Both the position numbers and the translations under genes were made by a program. The notes under the pieces were generated by a model that was not told the origin of the DNA, did not search any database, and worked only from the letters and a program-made list of their open reading frames with translations. From Protaetiibacter larvae (lineage in GTDB: Bacteria > Actinomycetota > Actinomycetes > Actinomycetales > Microbacteriaceae): DNA of 64,000 nt. The DNA lies in assembly GCF_008365275.1 (NCBI RefSeq), contig NZ_CP043504.1, forward strand, positions 1,488,001-1,552,000, in the 5' to 3' direction. Shown here in pieces: positions 1 through 9,003 of this stretch. Positions within the stretch are counted from its first letter, which is position 1. Each line of letters begins with the position of its first letter.

Positions 1-1
1 C

Positions 2-1078
2 GAGCACGAGGACATCCTCAGGTTCTGGTTCGACCGCGGTGTGGCGGGCGTGCGCATCGACTCCGCGGCCCTCCTCATCAAGGACCCGGAGCTCGGCGAG
101 GTGCCCGAGAACCCCGGCCCCGGCGAACACCCCACCCAGGACCGCGACGAGCTGCACGAGGTGTATCGCAGCTGGCGCGCCGTCGCCGACAGCTACCCCG
201 GCACGCGCGTGCTCGTGGGGGAGATCTGGCTGCCCGAGATCGACCGCTTCGTGAAGTACCTGCGCCCCGACGAGATGCACACGGCGTTCAACTTCGACTT
301 CCTCGCCCGCCCCTGGGATGCGCACGAGCTCCGCGAGTCGATCGACATGACGCTCGCCGCCCACGCACCCGTCGGCGCCCCCTCCACCTGGGTGCTCTCG
401 AACCACGACGTCACCCGCCCGGTCACCCGCTACGGGCGCGACGACAGCTCCTTCGCCTTCCTCAAGAAGCGCTTCGGCACCCCGACGGATCTCGCCCTCG
501 GCACCCGCCGGGCGCGCGCGGCGGCACTCCTCACGGCGGCGCTGCCCGGATCGCTCTACATCTACCAGGGCGACGAGCTGGGCCTGCCCGAGGCGGAGGA
601 CATCCCGCTCGCCGCCCTGCAGGACCCCATGCACTTCCGGTCGGGGGGCGTGGACCCCGGCCGGGATGGCTGCCGCGTGCCGCTGCCCTGGAGCGGCACC
701 CGCGAGCCGTTCGGCTTCAGTTCGCCGCACGCACCGCACCGTCCCTGGCTCCCGCAGCCCCGGCAGTGGGCGCTCTACACCGTCGAGGCCGAGGAGCAGG
801 ACCCCGGTTCGATGCTCAACCTGTACAAGCGCGCCCTCGAGTTCCGCAAGGTCGACGACGCGCTCGGCGACGGACCGTTCGCCTGGCTCGACCTCGGGCC
901 GGACGCGCTCGCCTTCCGTCGCGGCGACGACTTCATCAGCGTCACCGCCTTCGGCGCGCCCGTCGCGCTGCCTCCCCACCGCGAGGTGATCCTCACGAGC
1001 TCGGAGCTCGTCGACGCCGGCGACGGCGTCGCGCAGCTCCCCACCGACTCCACGGCGTGGCTACGACCACAGCACTAG
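2..1078 (+). CDS. GH13 alpha-glucosidase, 3' portion only (start lies left of the window)
   Basis: Hydrolyses alpha-glucosidic bonds in maltose-like or related oligosaccharides, probably in the cytoplasm after uptake by the ABC transporter encoded next. The frame is open from base 2 without a start, so the first half of the TIM barrel is missing. Conserved GH13 regions are visible: region II GVAGVRID with the nucleophile Asp at 59-61, region III VLVGEIW with the acid/base Glu at 221-223, and region IV VLSNHDVTRP with the transition-state Asp at 407-409. The sequence YQGDELGLPEAEDIP (from about 562) is typical of alpha-glucosidases rather than endo-amylases. The C-terminal beta domain is complete. 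The gap to the binding-protein gene is 46 bp, which suggests one operon. Exact substrate (maltose, trehalose, isomaltose) is not settled by the sequence. Confidence 0.93.
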   Translation, partial: EHEDILRFWFDRGVAGVRIDSAALLIKDPELGEVPENPGPGEHPTQDRDELHEVYRSWRAVADSYPGTRVLVGEIWLPEIDRFVKYLRPDEMHTAFNFDFLARPWDAHELRESIDMTLAAHAPVGAPSTWVLSNHDVTRPVTRYGRDDSSFAFLKKRFGTPTDLALGTRRARAAALLTAALPGSLYIYQGDELGLPEAEDIPLAALQDPMHFRSGGVDPGRDGCRVPLPWSGTREPFGFSSPHAPHRPWLPQPRQWALYTVEAEEQDPGSMLNLYKRALEFRKVDDALGDGPFAWLDLGPDALAFRRGDDFISVTAFGAPVALPPHREVILTSSELVDAGDGVAQLPTDSTAWLRPQH

Positions 1079-1124
1079 CCCGGAGAAACCCACCCACCAC
1101 ATCCCAACCATGAAAGGCAAGACA

Positions 1125-2468
1125 ATGAAGTCACCCACCAAGGTGCTCGCGATCGCGGCAGCGGTCGCCACGGTCGCTGCCCTCGCGTCCTGCTCCAGCA
1201 CGGGCGATGAGTCCGGCAGCAGGGTCGAGCTCCGCGTTGCGACCTTCCCGCCCGGGGCCGATCAGGCGGCCTACGACGCGTTCGCCGTCCAGGAGGCGCA
1301 GTTCGAGAAGGACAACCCGGGCATCGACGTCATCGGCGTCGAGTACGAGTGGAAGGCTCCCACCTTCACGGCTCAGCTCGCGGCGGGCAGCCTGCCCGAC
1401 GTGTTCACGGTGCCCTTCACCGACGCCAAGACGCTGCTCGAGAACGGTCAGCTGATGGATGTCACGGCCGAGGTCAAGGATCTCGGCTACGCCGACAAGT
1501 TCAACCCGATCATCCTCGATGCGGTCAAGGACTCGAGCGGCAACATCTTCGGCTTCCCGCGCCAGGCCTACGCGCTCGGTCTGCAGTACAACCGCGCACT
1601 GTTCGAAGAGGCGGGCCTCGACCCCGACTCGCCGCCCACCACCTGGGACGAGGTGCGCGAGTACGCCAAGCAGATCGCCGAGAAGACCGGCAAGGCCGGC
1701 TACGCGACGATGACCAAGGGCGCCACCGGCGGGTGGCAGCTGACGGCGCAGTCGGTCACGCGCGGCGGTTCGATGCAGGACGGCACGACCTCCACGATCG
1801 CCAACCCGGGCACGAAGGCCACCCTCGAGTACTTCCACGACCTCCGCTGGGAGGACAACTCGATGGGTGACAACTTCCTGCTCGACTGGGGGTCGATCAA
1901 CCAGGAGTTCGCCGCGGGCAACATCGGCATGTACACCTCGGGCTCCGACCTGTACACGGCTCTCGTGCGCGACTTCTCGCTCGACCCGGACGTGTACGGT
2001 CTGACCACCATCCCCGTCGAGGACGGCGGCAAGGTGCTCGGCGGTGGCGACATCGCGGTCATCCCGCCGACGGTCAACGACGAGGTCAAGGCCGCGGCCG
2101 TCAAGTGGATCGACTGGTACTACATGCAGAAGCTGCTGACCGAGGAGGGCGCGGTGCGTGACGCCAAGGCGCTCGCCGACGCCGGCCAGGCCGTGGGCAC
2201 CCCGGTGCTGCCGGTGCTGGACGAGGAGACCGAGGCGCAGCGCCTCACCTGGATCGAGCCGTACGTCAACGTGCCGCGCGACCAGATGAAGGGCTTCTTC
2301 GAGGGCATCGTCAACCAGACCCCGGTCGGCGAGCCGAAGCTCCACACGCAGGAGATCTACCAGATCCTCGACAACGTCGTGCAGGCGGTCCTCACCGACC
2401 AGAACGCCGACATCGACGCGCTTCTCGCGCAGGCCGACAAGGACGCTCAGGCGCTCATCGACGGTTGA
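1125..2468 (+). CDS. ABC sugar transporter, extracellular solute-binding lipoprotein
   Basis: Family 1 solute-binding protein that captures sugar outside the membrane and hands it to the two permeases encoded downstream. The N terminus is a lipoprotein signal: basic MKSPTK, a hydrophobic stretch and lipobox LASC with the lipidated Cys at residue 23. I start at 1125 because GAAAGG at 1112-1117 stands seven bases before it; the upstream in-frame ATG at 1110 has no ribosome binding site and would bury that site inside the gene. The protein is 447 aa, normal for the family. The body has the usual features (DVFTVPFTDAKTLLENGQL, FPRQAYALGLQYN, the C-terminal helical part). Neighbouring alpha-glucosidase suggests alpha-glucoside transport. 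No ATPase is encoded here, so a shared MsiK/MalK-type ATPase elsewhere is inferred. Confidence 0.94.
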   Translation: MKSPTKVLAIAAAVATVAALASCSSTGDESGSRVELRVATFPPGADQAAYDAFAVQEAQFEKDNPGIDVIGVEYEWKAPTFTAQLAAGSLPDVFTVPFTDAKTLLENGQLMDVTAEVKDLGYADKFNPIILDAVKDSSGNIFGFPRQAYALGLQYNRALFEEAGLDPDSPPTTWDEVREYAKQIAEKTGKAGYATMTKGATGGWQLTAQSVTRGGSMQDGTTSTIANPGTKATLEYFHDLRWEDNSMGDNFLLDWGSINQEFAAGNIGMYTSGSDLYTALVRDFSLDPDVYGLTTIPVEDGGKVLGGGDIAVIPPTVNDEVKAAAVKWIDWYYMQKLLTEEGAVRDAKALADAGQAVGTPVLPVLDEETEAQRLTWIEPYVNVPRDQMKGFFEGIVNQTPVGEPKLHTQEIYQILDNVVQAVLTDQNADIDALLAQADKDAQALIDG

Positions 2469-2474
2469 CCCACC

Positions 2475-2506
2475 GGGGCCGCCGGATCTCCCGGTCCGGC
2501 GGCCCC
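2475..2506 (+). promoter_or_regulatory. Stem-loop between binding-protein and permease genes
   Basis: A perfect 12-bp inverted repeat, GGGGCCGCCGGA (2475-2486) and TCCGGCGGCCCC (2495-2506), encloses an 8-base loop just after the binding-protein stop codon. No T-run follows. In sugar ABC operons such a hairpin commonly protects the upstream message or partly stops transcription, so that binding protein outnumbers permease. That role is inferred here. Confidence 0.7.
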
Positions 2507-2537
2507 ACCTCTCCGCCACGACCAAGAAAGCACCCGC

Positions 2538-3503
2538 ATGACCGCGATCGATGAACGGCAGTCCCTGGAGCAGAGACTGCGTCCACGGCAGACCACCCCG
2601 CGCACGCGCGACCGATCCGTGACCGGATGGGTCCGCAAGGGCGGCCTGACCACCCTGCTGCTCGCCCTCCCGATGATCCTGATCTTCGCGGTGTACAGCT
2701 GGTGGCCCATCCTCCAGGCCGTCTGGATGAGCTTCCAGAAGACCAACCTCATCACCTACCAGTTCGTCGGCGTCGACAACTTCGTGGCCGTGCTGAGCGA
2801 CCCGGTGCTCGGCATCGCGGTCGTCAACACCCTCTACTTCGCGCTCCTCGCGCTCATCTTCGGATTCCCGCTGCCGATCCTCATGGCGGTGCTCATGAGC
2901 GAGGTGAAGCGCCTCAAGGGCTTCTACTCCGCACTCGCCTACCTGCCGGTCATCGTGCCCCCGGTGGTGGCGGTGCTGCTCTGGACGGTCTTCTACAAGT
3001 CGTCGCCGACCGGTCTGTTCAACACGATCCTCGGCTGGTTCGGCATCCCGGCGCAGGGGTGGATCCAGGACCCCACCCAGGCGATGCCGTCGCTCGTGCT
3101 CGAGGCGACCTGGGCGGCCGCCGGCGGATCGATCATCATCTACCTGGCGGCGCTGCTCGCCGTGCCGCCGGAGCTCTACGACGCGGCCGAGGTGGACGGT
3201 GCGGGCATCTGGCACAAGATCTGGCACGTGACCCTGCCGCAGCTGCGCGGGGTGATCTTCGTCATGCTCATCCTGCAGATCATCGCGACCGCGCAGGTGT
3301 TCCTCGAGCCGTACCTGTTCACCTCGGGCGGCCCGAACAACTCGACGGTCACCATCCTGCTGCTCATCTACCGCTACGCCTTCGAGGGCAGTCTCGGCGG
3401 CAAGTACGGCCAGGCGACCGCCCTCTCGCTCATGCTCGCGATCTTCCTCGCGATCGCCTCGTTCCTGTACTTCAAGGCCACCCAGAAGTGGAGCACCAAC
3501 TGA
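2538..3503 (+). CDS. ABC sugar transporter permease, MalF-type
   Basis: First membrane subunit of the sugar importer (321 aa). After a basic cytoplasmic N terminus of about 35 residues there are six hydrophobic segments, at roughly 36-60, 95-120, 130-152, 190-212, 238-255 and 292-312. The EAA loop that contacts the ATPase is seen at residues 211-236, with PPELYDAAEVDGAG followed by W-x3-LPQL. AAGAAAG upstream of 2538 can serve as a ribosome binding site. The stop codon TGA overlaps the start of the next permease by one base (TGATG), so the two are translationally coupled and should be made in equal amounts. Confidence 0.95.
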   Translation: MTAIDERQSLEQRLRPRQTTPRTRDRSVTGWVRKGGLTTLLLALPMILIFAVYSWWPILQAVWMSFQKTNLITYQFVGVDNFVAVLSDPVLGIAVVNTLYFALLALIFGFPLPILMAVLMSEVKRLKGFYSALAYLPVIVPPVVAVLLWTVFYKSSPTGLFNTILGWFGIPAQGWIQDPTQAMPSLVLEATWAAAGGSIIIYLAALLAVPPELYDAAEVDGAGIWHKIWHVTLPQLRGVIFVMLILQIIATAQVFLEPYLFTSGGPNNSTVTILLLIYRYAFEGSLGGKYGQATALSLMLAIFLAIASFLYFKATQKWSTN

Positions 3504-4453
3504 TGAGCATCACCATCAAGCTTCCGCGACCGGGTTTCCGCGCGCGCCGCAAGCTCGACGCGGCCGACGAGCTGGATGCCGAGCGCGGCATCCTCTCGGT
3601 GCACGACCGCCGCCGTCGTCCCGTCAAGATCGGTCAGATCGCCTCCCACGTGTTCCTCATGGGCGGGCTGCTGATCGTGGGCCTCGGGCCGCTGCTGTGG
3701 CTCGCGAAGGCGGCCGTGTCGACGACCCAGGACACCCTGACCTATCCGCTGGCCTTCTGGCCGAGCGGGATCGACTGGGCGAACCTCACCCAGGCGTGGG
3801 TGGACGTGCAGGTGGGCAAGTACTTCTTCAACACGATCGCCCTCGCCCTCGGGCAGTGGGTGGTGTCGCTCGTGATCGCCACCACGGGCGCCTATGTGAT
3901 GTCGATCCTGAAGCCCGCCTACGGGCGGATCCTGCAGACGGCCGTGCTCGCCACGCTGTTCGTGCCGGCGGTCGTGCTGCTCGTGCCGCTCTTCGTGACG
4001 ATCGCCCGGCCGCCGATCGGCCCGAGCCTGCTCAACAACTACCTCGGCGTGTGGCTGCCGACGGCGGCGAACGCGTTCAACATCCTCATCATCAAGCGCT
4101 TCTTCGACAACCTGCCGTACGAGGTGTTCGAGGCGGCGAAGACCGACGGCGCGGGCCCGATCCGGATGTTCTGGTCGATCGCGCTGCCGATGTCGAAGCC
4201 GATCATCGGCGTGGCCTCGGTGTTCATCGTGATCGCCTCCCTCAAGGACTACCTGTGGCCGTCGCTCGTGCTGCGCGGCGTGGCCGATCTGCAGCCGCTG
4301 GGGGTGCGCCTGCCGGACATCGAGTCGCAGACCGAGCTGGATGTGACGCTCGCCTCGCTCGCGATCTCGACGCTCATCCCCTTGGTGCTGTTCCTGGTGT
4401 TCCAGCGGGTGTTCCTGCGCGGTGCCGGCCTCGGCGGTGCCGTGAAGGGCTAG
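3503..4453 (+). CDS. ABC sugar transporter permease, MalG-type
   Basis: Second membrane subunit of the importer (316 aa). It has a cytoplasmic N-terminal extension of about 45 residues rich in Arg/Asp, then six hydrophobic segments, and the EAA loop LPYEVFEAAKTDGAG ending in LPMSKP at about residues 204-233. The start overlaps the MalF stop codon as TGATG at 3501-3505, the usual coupling for heterodimeric permeases. The C terminus is short after the last segment, as in MalG/AglG proteins. Function with the preceding binding protein and permease is well supported by adjacency; substrate identity rests on the neighbouring GH13 gene. Confidence 0.95.
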   Translation: MSITIKLPRPGFRARRKLDAADELDAERGILSVHDRRRRPVKIGQIASHVFLMGGLLIVGLGPLLWLAKAAVSTTQDTLTYPLAFWPSGIDWANLTQAWVDVQVGKYFFNTIALALGQWVVSLVIATTGAYVMSILKPAYGRILQTAVLATLFVPAVVLLVPLFVTIARPPIGPSLLNNYLGVWLPTAANAFNILIIKRFFDNLPYEVFEAAKTDGAGPIRMFWSIALPMSKPIIGVASVFIVIASLKDYLWPSLVLRGVADLQPLGVRLPDIESQTELDVTLASLAISTLIPLVLFLVFQRVFLRGAGLGGAVKG

Positions 4454-4471
4454 GCGCAGTAGCCTCACAGC

Positions 4472-5662
4472 GTGCGGACGAGGGCGGCGGGGATCGGGCT
4501 GATCGTCGCCGCCCTCGCCCTGTGCGCGTGCGCCGGGCCGGCGGCTGCGCCCGTGTCGACCGCCCCGCCGCGGGCCTGGGAGCAGCCGGCGGAGCCCGAG
4601 CCGGTCGACCCGGACGCCGCATACGTGACCGCGCGGCTCGCCGAGCTGAGCGTGGTCGAGCAGGCGGCGGGCGTCATCATGATCCGCGTGCCCGGGACCG
4701 ACGCGGGCGGCATCAAGGCCCGGCTCGCCGAGACCGGGGTGGGCGGGCTCATCCTCATGGGCGACAACACCGCGGGCTCGATCGAGGCCACCGCGGCGCT
4801 CACCTCCGGGCTCGCGATCGACCCCGGGCTGCCGGTGCTCATCGCCGTCGATCAGGAGGGCGGCACGGTCGCCCGGCTGCCGGATGCCGGCCCGAGCGCC
4901 CGTGCGCTGGCCGGTCAGGCGCCCGAGGCCGCCCGGGCGGCGTTCGCGGCACGCGCCGGGATCGTGGCCGCCGCGGGCATCGACGTGAACTTCGGCATCG
5001 TCGCCGATGTCACGGGCGATCGACGCTCGTTCCTCGCCCCGCGGGTCTTCGGGGCGGATGCCGCGTCGGTGAGCGCCCGGGTCGGCGAGGCCGTCGCGGG
5101 GGAGCGGGGCATCGCCCTGTCGACCCTCAAGCATTTCCCGGGGCACGGGGGCGCTCCCGGAGACTCGCACGCCGTCATCCCGCAGACCGCGATGAGCCTC
5201 GAGGAGTGGCGCGCGAGCCAGGCGCCGCCGTTCGCGGCCGGGATCGCCGCGGGGGCGGAGCTCGTGATGACGGGGCACCTGCGTTACACGGCGGTTGATC
5301 CGGCGCCGGCGAGCCTCTCGCCCGCCTGGTACCGCATCCTGCGTGAGGAGCTCGGCTTCACCGGGGTCGCCGTGACCGACGACCTCTCGATGCTGCAGGC
5401 GAGCGGCGAGCCGGGGCTCGCCGACCCGTACGCGAACGGGATCGCGGCGCTCGCGGCCGGTGCCGACCTGCTGCTGTATGTGGGGCCGGTGGATCCGGCG
5501 GAGCTGAGTCGCCGGATCGCGGCGGCCGTCGCCGACGGCACCCTGCCTGCCGCGCGGCTCGCCGAGGCGGCGGAGCGGGTGCTCACGCTGCGCCGTGCGG
5601 TGGCGCCGTCGGATGCGCCCTATGTGCGCTGCGGCGAGCTCTGCGAGATCGCCGCCCGCTGA
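4472..5662 (+). CDS. GH3 beta-N-acetylhexosaminidase-like lipoprotein
   Basis: Exported family 3 glycoside hydrolase, probably acting on beta-N-acetylglucosaminides such as muropeptides. A signal peptide with lipobox LCAC places the lipidated Cys at residue 20. The catalytic barrel carries VDQEGGTVARLP near 126-137, the NagZ-type loop KHFPGHGGAPGDSH (220-233, with the His of the Asp-His dyad) and the nucleophile motif VTDDLSM at 301-307. Length is 396 aa, a single-domain enzyme without the C-terminal domain of beta-glucosidases. It has its own leaderless promoter: TAGCCT at 4460-4465, six bases, then GTG. It therefore need not be co-transcribed with the sugar transporter only 18 bp upstream. 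Confidence 0.92.
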   Translation: MRTRAAGIGLIVAALALCACAGPAAAPVSTAPPRAWEQPAEPEPVDPDAAYVTARLAELSVVEQAAGVIMIRVPGTDAGGIKARLAETGVGGLILMGDNTAGSIEATAALTSGLAIDPGLPVLIAVDQEGGTVARLPDAGPSARALAGQAPEAARAAFAARAGIVAAAGIDVNFGIVADVTGDRRSFLAPRVFGADAASVSARVGEAVAGERGIALSTLKHFPGHGGAPGDSHAVIPQTAMSLEEWRASQAPPFAAGIAAGAELVMTGHLRYTAVDPAPASLSPAWYRILREELGFTGVAVTDDLSMLQASGEPGLADPYANGIAALAAGADLLLYVGPVDPAELSRRIAAAVADGTLPAARLAEAAERVLTLRRAVAPSDAPYVRCGELCEIAAR

Positions 5663-5742
5663 GCGGCTCCGACCGGGAGGATGGAGCCGATCTCGCCCAT
5701 GCCGCTCGGCACGGACATCGTGCCCACGCCGCGCGCCTCAGC

Positions 5743-6807
5743 TCACGCCCCCTGCACGAAGCGCTCGTACCGGCGGGCGGCCGCCTGCGCCGCGCGCTCG
5801 ACCGTCGCCGAGAGGGGCGTGAACGGATCGAGCTCGAGCTGCGCGCCGCGGCGGCCCCGGGTGCGTCGCCAGAGCCCGACGATCTCGCCGCGCACCACGA
5901 CGGTCGGCAGGAACAGGCCGTTGCCTCCCGGCACCACGGCGTCGGCGTGCTCCGCGGACAGCGCCGCCGAGCGGTCGGTGTAGCCCAGCAGGTACTCGTC
6001 GAAGCCGGGCAGCAGCTGCACCCCGGGGCGCTCCGCCTCCAGCCCGGGCCGCAGGTAGTGGGTCACCCCGTCGATCTCGAGCACGTCGAGGCGGTCGCGC
6101 ACCCGGTCGACGGCGGGGCGGACCGTGCCGAGGGACAGGCCCGTCCACCAGGCCAGATCCCGGACGGTCGCCGGTCCGTGACCGTGGAAGTAGCGCAGCG
6201 CGAGCTCGTCGAGCGTCTCGTCGGGCTCCCGGGGTCGCGCATCGCGCAGCTGCTCGGCGAGCAGCGCGAACTCGGTGCGGCCCGTGAGCACGACCACGCC
6301 GCGATGCGCGAGATTGCCGAGCAGGTGGATGCCGCGCTCGCCGTCGGTCGCGACCCCGCCGTCCCGCAGCGCGGCGAGCAGCTCCACGCGGTCGGCGCGC
6401 GCACCACCGGCGAGCCGGTCGCGGGCGATGTCCGCGGCGCGCGCGAAGTCGCCCGGCTCGAGGCCGAGCCGGCGGTGGCGCCCCGCGGCGGAGCGCGCGA
6501 TGCGCTCCCCGGTGAGCGACAGCATCCAGGGGAGGTCTTCTGCGGCGACGAAGTGCAGGGTGCCGCGCATCGGCCATGACCGCACGATGCCGCCCGCGCG
6601 GTGGGCGTCCTCGACGCTGCGCTCGGTGGCTCCGCGGGTGCGCAGGCCCACCGACCAGAGGGCGCCGAGGTAGTCCTGCGCCTGCACGGCGAGCAGCGAT
6701 CGCACGACCTCGACCGGATCGTCGCCCGCCGGGCGCGCGATGCCCTGCGCCGCGAGCCGAAGCGCGGTGACCGTGCGGCGTCCGCGGGCGGAGAGGGTGC
6801 GCGTCAC
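5743..6807 (-). CDS. Winged helix DNA-binding domain protein, AlkZ-like
   Basis: A 354-aa member of the winged-helix family (formerly DUF1006) that includes the interstrand-crosslink glycosylases AlkZ/YcaQ. The hallmark Gln-rich catalytic loop appears as Q42-A-Q44-D, and a second block SWPMRGTLHFV lies at 77-87. Known family members unhook or excise alkylated bases, but many actinobacterial paralogues are untested, so glycosylase activity is inferred. The start is a GTG with CAGACT six bases upstream on the minus strand, the leaderless arrangement seen throughout this window. Coding is single-gene; neighbours on both sides are unrelated. Confidence 0.85.
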   Translation of the reverse strand: MTRTLSARGRRTVTALRLAAQGIARPAGDDPVEVVRSLLAVQAQDYLGALWSVGLRTRGATERSVEDAHRAGGIVRSWPMRGTLHFVAAEDLPWMLSLTGERIARSAAGRHRRLGLEPGDFARAADIARDRLAGGARADRVELLAALRDGGVATDGERGIHLLGNLAHRGVVVLTGRTEFALLAEQLRDARPREPDETLDELALRYFHGHGPATVRDLAWWTGLSLGTVRPAVDRVRDRLDVLEIDGVTHYLRPGLEAERPGVQLLPGFDEYLLGYTDRSAALSAEHADAVVPGGNGLFLPTVVVRGEIVGLWRRTRGRRGAQLELDPFTPLSATVERAAQAAARRYERFVQGA

Positions 6808-6849
6808 CCCGTCAGTCTGGCGCGAACCGGCGACACGCCCCGGGATCGC

Positions 6850-7119
6850 CTACTCGTCGTCGAGGGCGAGCGTCGGCAGTTGCACGTCGCCCAGGTCGGC
6901 GACGACCGACACCGGCTCGGCGGGCAGTGCAGGCGCCGGCTGCAGCGCCGCGACGCCGGCAACCGCTGCCCCGCCCGCCAGCACGGCGAGGGCGCCGACG
7001 CTCATCGCACGACGCACATCCAGCCGCCCCTGACGGCGCAGCAGCACGAGCGCGATCGCGAGCGCGGTCATCGCCGCCGCCGCGAGGGCGACGATCAGCA
7101 GGGCGAGCACACCGGACAT
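6850..7119 (-). CDS. Small two-helix membrane protein, unknown function
   Basis: An 89-aa protein I do not recognise. It begins MSGVLALLIVALAAAAM, with a first transmembrane helix at about residues 3-25, a basic loop (RRQGRLDVRRA), and a second helix at about 38-58. An acidic C terminus ending LALDDE follows. I chose the ATG at 7119 because AAGGA stands seven bases upstream on the minus strand; the reading frame continues further upstream, but that part lacks a ribosome binding site and looks non-coding. Topology suggests both ends on the same side of the membrane. No partner is evident from the neighbours. Confidence 0.6.
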   Translation of the reverse strand: MSGVLALLIVALAAAAMTALAIALVLLRRQGRLDVRRAMSVGALAVLAGGAAVAGVAALQPAPALPAEPVSVVADLGDVQLPTLALDDE

Positions 7120-7216
7120 GCCGGAATCCTTCGAGTGGGGGAGTCGGTGGGTGGCCGACGGGGTGGGGTGGCCCCACGCTAGCAGCCCCCCGAGCGGGGG
7201 ACAAGGAACCCGCCGA

Positions 7217-8272
7217 TCAGGCGCGCGCCGAGTCGAGCAGCCCGAGCGTCGTGAGCTCTTCGGCGAGATCAGCACCGTCGACCCCGTACACCCACGGCAC
7301 CTCGCCGGCGTGCTCGTCGAGCTGCGAGCGACCGCCCGCGAGCACCGCCTCGCCCCGTGTCAGCTGCCGGATGGCGACCGCCGCCACGTTCTGCGGATGC
7401 GCGGCCGCGAACTCGCCGTAGCGCTGCTCGTCATGCTGCCCGTCGTCGCCGATGAGCAGCCAGCGCACCTGCGGGAACTCGCTCGCGAGGCGAGCGAGGT
7501 TGGCGGCCTTGTGCTCCTGACCGCTGCGGAACCAGCGCTCCGGGGTCGGCCCCCAGTCGGTCAGCAGGAAGGTGCCGCGCGGGTACAGGTGTCGCGAGAG
7601 GAACCGGCTGAGGGTGAGCACGGTGTTCCAGGCGCCCGTCGAGAGATAGATGAGTGGGCTGCCGGGGTGAGCCGCGATGAGCCGGTCGTACAGCACCGAC
7701 ATCCCCGGCACCGGGCGCCGGGCGTGCTCGTTGACGGCGAAGGTGTTCCAGCCGGCCAGCAGCGGGCGCGGCAGCGCGGTCACCATGACCGTGTCGTCGA
7801 TGTCGGACACCACCCCGAACCGCACCGACTCGTCGACCACGAAGATCGGCGCCTCGATCGCATCCGCGCCTTCGAGGGTCAGCAGCAGGGTGCCCCAGCC
7901 GGGCGCGAGGCTCGTCGCGACCCGCGCGTCGACGACCCCGCCGCGGTCGGCGCGGATCACCTGCACCTCGTCGCCCGAGGCCACCTCGAGCACGGCATCG
8001 CTCACCGGGATGCTCGTGAAGCTGCGCCAGCCGCGGATGCTCGTGTACCGGTCCGGTGCCCGGCGCCCGGGCTTCACGAGCACGACCCGACCGAGCACGC
8101 GCGCCCAGCCGTCCCCGCCGTATCCGGGGTACGGCACGATCGTGGGCACGAACCCGCGGCGACGCGCGCGGCGCTCCCGGAACCGATGGAGCGCATCGTC
8201 GAGACGCGCCGCGAGGTGCACGCGCGCCCGGGGCTCCTCGCCGGCCGGGGGCGTCGGCGAGACCGATTCCAT
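7217..8272 (-). CDS. App1-type phosphatase (DUF2183)
   Basis: Homologue of the catalytic domain of yeast App1 phosphatidate phosphatase, a HAD-fold enzyme. Of 351 aa, the N-terminal 140 form a beta-rich region, followed by the signature VVSDIDDTVMVT at 154-165 (DxDxT nucleophile motif), LIYLSTGAWN near 207-216 and the closing acidic motif LLIGDDGQHDEQRYGEF at 272-288. Bacterial members probably dephosphorylate lipids or related phosphates, though their substrates are mostly untested. The start ATG at 8272 follows CACACT by six bases, and a GGAGGG sits too close to serve as a ribosome binding site, which points to leaderless translation. A slightly later GTG (8263) is an alternative. Confidence 0.87.
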   Translation of the reverse strand: MESVSPTPPAGEEPRARVHLAARLDDALHRFRERRARRRGFVPTIVPYPGYGGDGWARVLGRVVLVKPGRRAPDRYTSIRGWRSFTSIPVSDAVLEVASGDEVQVIRADRGGVVDARVATSLAPGWGTLLLTLEGADAIEAPIFVVDESVRFGVVSDIDDTVMVTALPRPLLAGWNTFAVNEHARRPVPGMSVLYDRLIAAHPGSPLIYLSTGAWNTVLTLSRFLSRHLYPRGTFLLTDWGPTPERWFRSGQEHKAANLARLASEFPQVRWLLIGDDGQHDEQRYGEFAAAHPQNVAAVAIRQLTRGEAVLAGGRSQLDEHAGEVPWVYGVDGADLAEELTTLGLLDSARA

Positions 8273-8352
8273 CCCTCCAGTGTGTCACGCCGTTCTTCCC
8301 CCCGCGTCGGGCCGCGGGCGGGCTAGAATCGCCGCGACAGCGAGGAGTACCT

Positions 8353-9003
8353 GTGCCCGACACCCTGACCGCGACTCGCGACCATCCCGCGACGTTGATC
8401 CGCAACGAGCCGATGCAGGCGCGCAGCACCGCGCGCCTCGCGGCCCTCCTCGACGCCGCCGCGGCGGTCGTGGCCGAGATCGGCTACGAGCGTCTGACGA
8501 CGGCGATGGTCGCCGACGGCGCCGGAGCGTCCATCGGAACCGTCTACCGCTACTTCCCGGACCGGATCGCCGTGCTGCAGAGCCTCGCGGCGCGCAACGA
8601 GGAGCGGGTGACCGAGCGGGTGCTCGACGTCATCGCCGCCGAAGGCTACGACGACTGGCTCGCCGCGCTCTCGGCCGCCTTCGACGTGCTCGTCGAGCAC
8701 TTCCGCACCGAGCCCGGTTTCGCCTCGCTGCGTCTCGGCGACGTGCTCGACCTGCGCCCCGCCGAGGGCTCGCCGCGCAACTCCGTCATGGCGGGAGCCA
8801 TCTTCGACGCCCTCGCCGCGCGCTTCGAGCTGCCGGGCGACGACGAGTCGCGCTACGGCTTCGAGGTGGCGATCGAAGCGGTCGACGCGCTCGTCGCGCG
8901 GGCCTTCGCGCGCGACCCGGATGGCGACCCGGATCGCCTCGCCGCCGCACGGGATGCCGCCGCGGCGATCATCGGGACGTACCTGCCGCTCCCGAAGCGC
9001 TAA
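8353..9003 (+). CDS. TetR/AcrR family transcriptional regulator
   Basis: DNA-binding repressor-type protein of 216 aa. The helix-turn-helix is clear: a first helix around ARLAALLDAAAAVVAEIGYERLTT, then MVADGAGASIGTVYRYFPDR near residues 55-74. The C-terminal ligand domain is TetR_C-like and acidic. GAGGAG lies at 8342-8347, five bases before the GTG, and a -10 box TAGAAT is at 8324-8329, so this gene, unlike many neighbours, has a short leader with a ribosome binding site. Its stop overlaps the convergent dedA stop. No operator palindrome is obvious in the short gap to the App1 gene, so the target is unknown. Confidence 0.9.
   Translation: MPDTLTATRDHPATLIRNEPMQARSTARLAALLDAAAAVVAEIGYERLTTAMVADGAGASIGTVYRYFPDRIAVLQSLAARNEERVTERVLDVIAAEGYDDWLAALSAAFDVLVEHFRTEPGFASLRLGDVLDLRPAEGSPRNSVMAGAIFDALAARFELPGDDESRYGFEVAIEAVDALVARAFARDPDGDPDRLAAARDAAAAIIGTYLPLPKR

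Noticed and set aside
1131-3227. 698-codon minus-strand frame across the sugar transporter genes
   Set aside because: Antisense shadow of the binding-protein and permease genes, with repetitive charged sequence and no ribosome binding site.
3374-5278. 634-codon minus-strand frame opposite permease and GH3 genes
   Set aside because: Same reason; the plus-strand genes have intact catalytic and EAA motifs.
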